Origin: Acidobacteriota bacterium
GTDB lineage: Bacteria; Acidobacteriota; Blastocatellia; Pyrinomonadales; Pyrinomonadaceae
Direction of reading: 5' to 3'
DNA: 9,916 nt
Assembly (NCBI GenBank): GCA_023391155.1
Contig: JAEWBM010000088.1
Coordinates: 1 to 9,916 of the forward strand
This document shows, one piece after another, positions 7,997-9,916 of this stretch. Every line of letters starts with the position of its first letter. The stretch's first letter is position 1. A program made the position numbers and the translations under genes. Under the pieces are notes generated by a model. That model saw only the letters and a list, made by a program, of their open reading frames with translations. It was not told the DNA's origin and made no database searches.

Positions 7997-8218
7997 TTAG
8001 TACCGATCATCTTCGTAGTCCATCGAATCGTAATCTTCGTCATCGTCGTCGTAATCATCATCCTCTTCAGAGGGATCGTAAAGATCCAGCTCAAAGGGGT
8101 CGAGCCCGACAACGACCAACGTCGAACCGCATTCTTCACAGGTCACCTTATCGCCCTGTTCGGATTCGGCATCCACATAAACTTCTTCATCGCATTCGGG
8201 ACAAATCGCAGACGGCAT
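7997..8218 (-). CDS. Small LysW-like zinc-ribbon protein with acidic Asp/Tyr tail
   Basis: The protein has 73 residues. Two zinc-ribbon knuckles, CPEC (C6, C9) and CEEC (C27, C30), flank a short acidic loop. They are followed by 'TLVVVGLDPFELDL' (33-46), closely resembling the 'LEVVSLDPxELEL' segment of LysW/ArgW amino-group carrier proteins. Residues 47-73 are an extremely acidic tail: 17 of 27 are Asp or Glu and five are Tyr. True LysW is about 54 residues and ends in EDWGE; its C-terminal Glu carries the substrate. This protein ends in DDRY, so it probably cannot act as that carrier by the known chemistry. No lysine-biosynthesis genes are nearby. The ATG at 8216-8218 is chosen because GGAGA (plus-strand 8228-8232) lies 9 bases upstream and the preceding sequence is non-coding in character. 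A longer in-frame extension to 8488 would overlap the kinase gene and is rejected. Function unknown. Confidence 0.8.
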   Translation of the reverse strand: MPSAICPECDEEVYVDAESEQGDKVTCEECGSTLVVVGLDPFELDLYDPSEEDDDYDDDDEDYDSMDYEDDRY

Positions 8219-8277
8219 TTTTTCTTTTCTCCGAAAATTTAATAAATTCGAGCTACGGAACTCTTCGGTCAATTTAA

Positions 8278-8306
8278 AATCTAATTGAACCACGGTTGGT
8301 TGGCAA
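8278..8306 (-). promoter_or_regulatory. Candidate sigma-70 promoter for the LysW-like gene
   Basis: Reading the minus strand, TTGCCA (plus 8301-8306, five of six matches to TTGACA) is followed by a 17-bp spacer and TAGATT (plus 8278-8283, four of six matches to TATAAT). Transcription would start near 8271, leaving a leader of roughly 50 nt before the ATG at 8218. The spacing is ideal, but the -10 is only moderate. I found no comparable pair for the divergent PfkB gene. Confidence 0.45.
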
Positions 8307-8356
8307 GCAGGCTTAAATGCTTTGACCCTCCACCGCACCGAAGTCCGGTCTTTCGA

Positions 8357-9292
8357 ATGTACTTTCCTTTCAAATTGCGGCCCGACACCGATATTGACGT
8401 CATCGGTTTCGGCACCAATGCTGTCGATTTTTTGATAGAGGTGCCGGAGTACCCCGCCTATAATTCGAAGGTGGAGCTGACCGATCACACTCGTGCGGCG
8501 GGCGGCGAGGTGGCTACAACGATGGCCGGACTCAGCCGTCTTGGGTTACAAACTTCATACGTCGGCCGGTTCGGTGATGACGACGCCGGCGAGATCGGCC
8601 GCCGCTCGTTGATCGAGGACGGCGTCGATCTCAATTATGCCGAAACGGTACCCGGTGCCGGCACCCAGATCGCATTCATCATCATCGACGAGCGTACCGG
8701 CGAACGCACCGTGATCTGGAAACGTGATGCCGCACTCGCCTACTCGGCAATAGATGCTCCGATCGATGCCCTGAAAAATGCGAAGGTGCTGCACTTCACG
8801 CCGCACGACGTCGAGGCATGCATCGCGATGGCCGCAGAGGCCCGGCGCCTTGGGGTTATTGTCTCGGCCGATATCGACAACGTCTTCCCCGGCTCTGAGC
8901 AACTCTTCCCGCTGATAGATATATTCATCTCGTCGGCCGATGTTCCGGCGAAGCTGTTCGGCGATGTACCGCTTCGCGAGTCCCTTCAGAGGATCGGTGA
9001 CCGGTATGGCTGCGCAGTCGCCGGCGTCACTTTGGGCGATGCGGGATCTCTTCTTCTCTGCGGCGACGAGTTCATCGAATCGGAAGGGTACCCCGTCCCC
9101 GGCGGGTGCCGCGATACCACCGGCGCCGGCGATTCGTTCCGCGTCGGGCTGCTTTACGGCCTGCTCACCGGAGCAACGGTCGAGGAAAGCGCTCGGTACG
9201 CGAATGCCGTCGCGGCTCTCAAATGCAGAGCGGTCGGGGCACGCACCGCGCTCCCGACCGCATCCGAACTCCAAGAGTTCCTGAAAGGTTAA
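8357..9292 (+). CDS. PfkB-family carbohydrate/nucleoside kinase
   Basis: The protein has 311 residues from ATG at 8357-8359, the usual length for the ribokinase/PfkB family, which phosphorylates sugars or nucleosides with ATP in the cytoplasm. The N-terminal strand 'IDVIGFGTNAVDFLIEVPEY' starts the fold. The substrate-side glycine pair is in 'AAGGEVATTMAGLSRLG' (G49-G50), followed by 'YVGRFGDDDAGE'. The C-terminal signature DTTGAGDSF (253-261) carries the anion-hole glycines and catalytic base D259. The substrate cannot be assigned; sugar kinases of the ribokinase or ADP-sugar type and nucleoside kinases all remain possible. The frame is open up to a TTG at 8285, but the extra 24 residues (rich in Pro, His, Arg) do not resemble the family and precede the conserved start, so the ATG is preferred although its ribosome site is weak. 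It is divergent from the LysW-like gene, and its stop overlaps the stop of the next gene. Confidence 0.9.
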   Translation: MYFPFKLRPDTDIDVIGFGTNAVDFLIEVPEYPAYNSKVELTDHTRAAGGEVATTMAGLSRLGLQTSYVGRFGDDDAGEIGRRSLIEDGVDLNYAETVPGAGTQIAFIIIDERTGERTVIWKRDAALAYSAIDAPIDALKNAKVLHFTPHDVEACIAMAAEARRLGVIVSADIDNVFPGSEQLFPLIDIFISSADVPAKLFGDVPLRESLQRIGDRYGCAVAGVTLGDAGSLLLCGDEFIESEGYPVPGGCRDTTGAGDSFRVGLLYGLLTGATVEESARYANAVAALKCRAVGARTALPTASELQEFLKG

Positions 9293-9916
9293 AGGTTCGA
9301 GTTGAAAAACTCTATAGCCTTACGCCAGGCGTCCTTCGCCGCCGCCTCGTCATATACTTCCGGCCGCGTGTCGTTGAAGAATGCATGATCGGCGTCGTAC
9401 TTCACTGACTCCAGCGGCAGGCCGTGCTTTTCCGCCATCGATTCCAGTTCCCCCACCTTCTCAGGCGATATCCACTGGTCCCGCTTTCCGGAGATGAACA
9501 TCGTCGGGACGCTCAGCTTTTTCAGCACATCCTCTTCCGGGATATCGCCGTAAAAGGGCACCGCGGCCTTTAGCCCGTCGACCAGCGCCGCCGCCCGCAG
9601 GGCAAAGGTCCCGCCCATGCAGTAGCCGGTGATCCCGAGACTTTCGATCCCGTACTCCTCCCGTGCCTTCTCGGCCGCATTTCGGATCGTGTCGATGCCG
9701 TCGTCAAGTTCCAGCGCATGCATCATTTTCGATGCGGTGTCGGCATCCCGCGCCACCTCGCCGCGATAAAGGTCCGGGGCGATCGCGACAAAGCCCTCCT
9801 CAGCATATCGCCGGGTAATGTCCTTTACATGATCGTTGACGCCCCACCATTCCTGTATCACAAGCACGCCCTTGCCGTTCGGCTCGTCCGGCACAGCAAC
9901 ATAAGCCGTCGTGTCC
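9289..9916 (-). CDS. Dienelactone hydrolase family protein (N-terminus outside window)
   Basis: This is an alpha/beta hydrolase of the dienelactone hydrolase family. The frame is open to the window edge: upstream of a GTG at 9892-9894 it continues as 'TTAYVAV', matching the 'xxYLAxP' strand of the family, so that GTG is internal and the true start lies beyond 9916. Counting that GTG as residue 1, the 'VIQEWWGVNDHVKD' motif is at 12-25. The nucleophile C92 lies in GYCMGG, the acid D139 in 'SGKRDQW', and the base H170 in 'DADHAFFN'; the Cys-Asp-His triad is complete. E15 is the conserved glutamate that keeps the cysteine in check. Dienelactone hydrolase opens a lactone in chloroaromatic degradation, but most family members act on unknown esters or lactones, and no aromatic-degradation genes are visible here. 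It ends at TAA (9291-9289), overlapping the PfkB stop. Confidence 0.92.
   Translation of the reverse strand, partial: DTTAYVAVPDEPNGKGVLVIQEWWGVNDHVKDITRRYAEEGFVAIAPDLYRGEVARDADTASKMMHALELDDGIDTIRNAAEKAREEYGIESLGITGYCMGGTFALRAAALVDGLKAAVPFYGDIPEEDVLKKLSVPTMFISGKRDQWISPEKVGELESMAEKHGLPLESVKYDADHAFFNDTRPEVYDEAAAKDAWRKAIEFFNSNL

Noticed and set aside
6808..8287. CTAATTG shared by both divergent intergenic regions (6808-6814 and 8281-8287) as a common operator
   Set aside because: Seven AT-rich bases in two AT-rich gaps can easily coincide. There is no extended symmetry shared between the two copies.
8285..8356. TTG start 24 codons upstream of the PfkB gene ATG
   Set aside because: The added residues do not resemble PfkB N-termini, there is no ribosome site, and this region overlaps the candidate promoter of the divergent gene.
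7997..8488. Longer 163-residue version of the LysW-like protein
   Set aside because: The extra 90 residues show no zinc-ribbon-family similarity, overlap the kinase gene antisense, and lie upstream of a good ribosome site and an ATG that gives the family-standard N-terminus.
8219..9292. The LysW-like gene and the PfkB kinase as a new carrier-protein pathway
   Set aside because: LysW pathways use an ATP-grasp ligase and an amino-acid kinase, not a PfkB kinase. The genes are divergent and the carrier glutamate is absent, so nothing beyond adjacency links them.

Overview
This window is a stretch of ordinary bacterial chromosome, GC-rich and densely coding, from a diderm (Gram-negative-type) bacterium. 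Two features point to Acidobacteriota: the VWA protein at 6994-7989 fits the 'VWFA-related Acidobacterial domain' family, and an outer-membrane TamB/Omp85 pair is present. The lineage is inferred from protein families only; Blastocatellia is a guess. There are seven protein genes, two cut by the window edges. I see no RNA genes, insertion sequences, CRISPR arrays or attachment sites.

Layout. (1) 3-4210, plus strand: the C-terminal part of a TamB-like protein, followed with a 4-base overlap by an 1110-residue Omp85 (BamA/TamA-type) barrel protein with seven POTRA-like repeats. (2) 4218-6782, minus strand: a membrane-anchored HD-GYP/GAF/GGDEF protein of cyclic-di-GMP metabolism. (3) 6994-7989, plus strand: a secreted VWA protein behind a consensus extended -10 promoter. 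(4) 7997-8218, minus strand: a 73-residue LysW-like zinc ribbon with a very acidic, tyrosine-dotted tail. (5) 8357-9292, plus strand: a PfkB-family kinase. (6) 9289-9916, minus strand: a dienelactone-hydrolase-family enzyme whose N-terminus lies outside the window.

After the TamB/Omp85 operon the genes alternate strand. The three tail-to-tail junctions are extremely tight: 7 bp, 7 bp and a 4-bp overlap. The two head-to-head gaps (6783-6993 and 8219-8356) are the only sizeable intergenic regions and must hold the promoters. No stretch over 300 bases lacks a gene.

Only the TamB/Omp85 pair has a clear joint function: moving lipid or protein to, or assembling it in, the outer membrane. The other genes look like independent single-gene units. 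I see no evidence for a new multi-gene system. The items most worth a second look are the LysW-like protein without the C-terminal glutamate of true LysW, the seven-POTRA Omp85 with two cysteine pairs, and the c-di-GMP protein with both synthase and hydrolase motifs intact.
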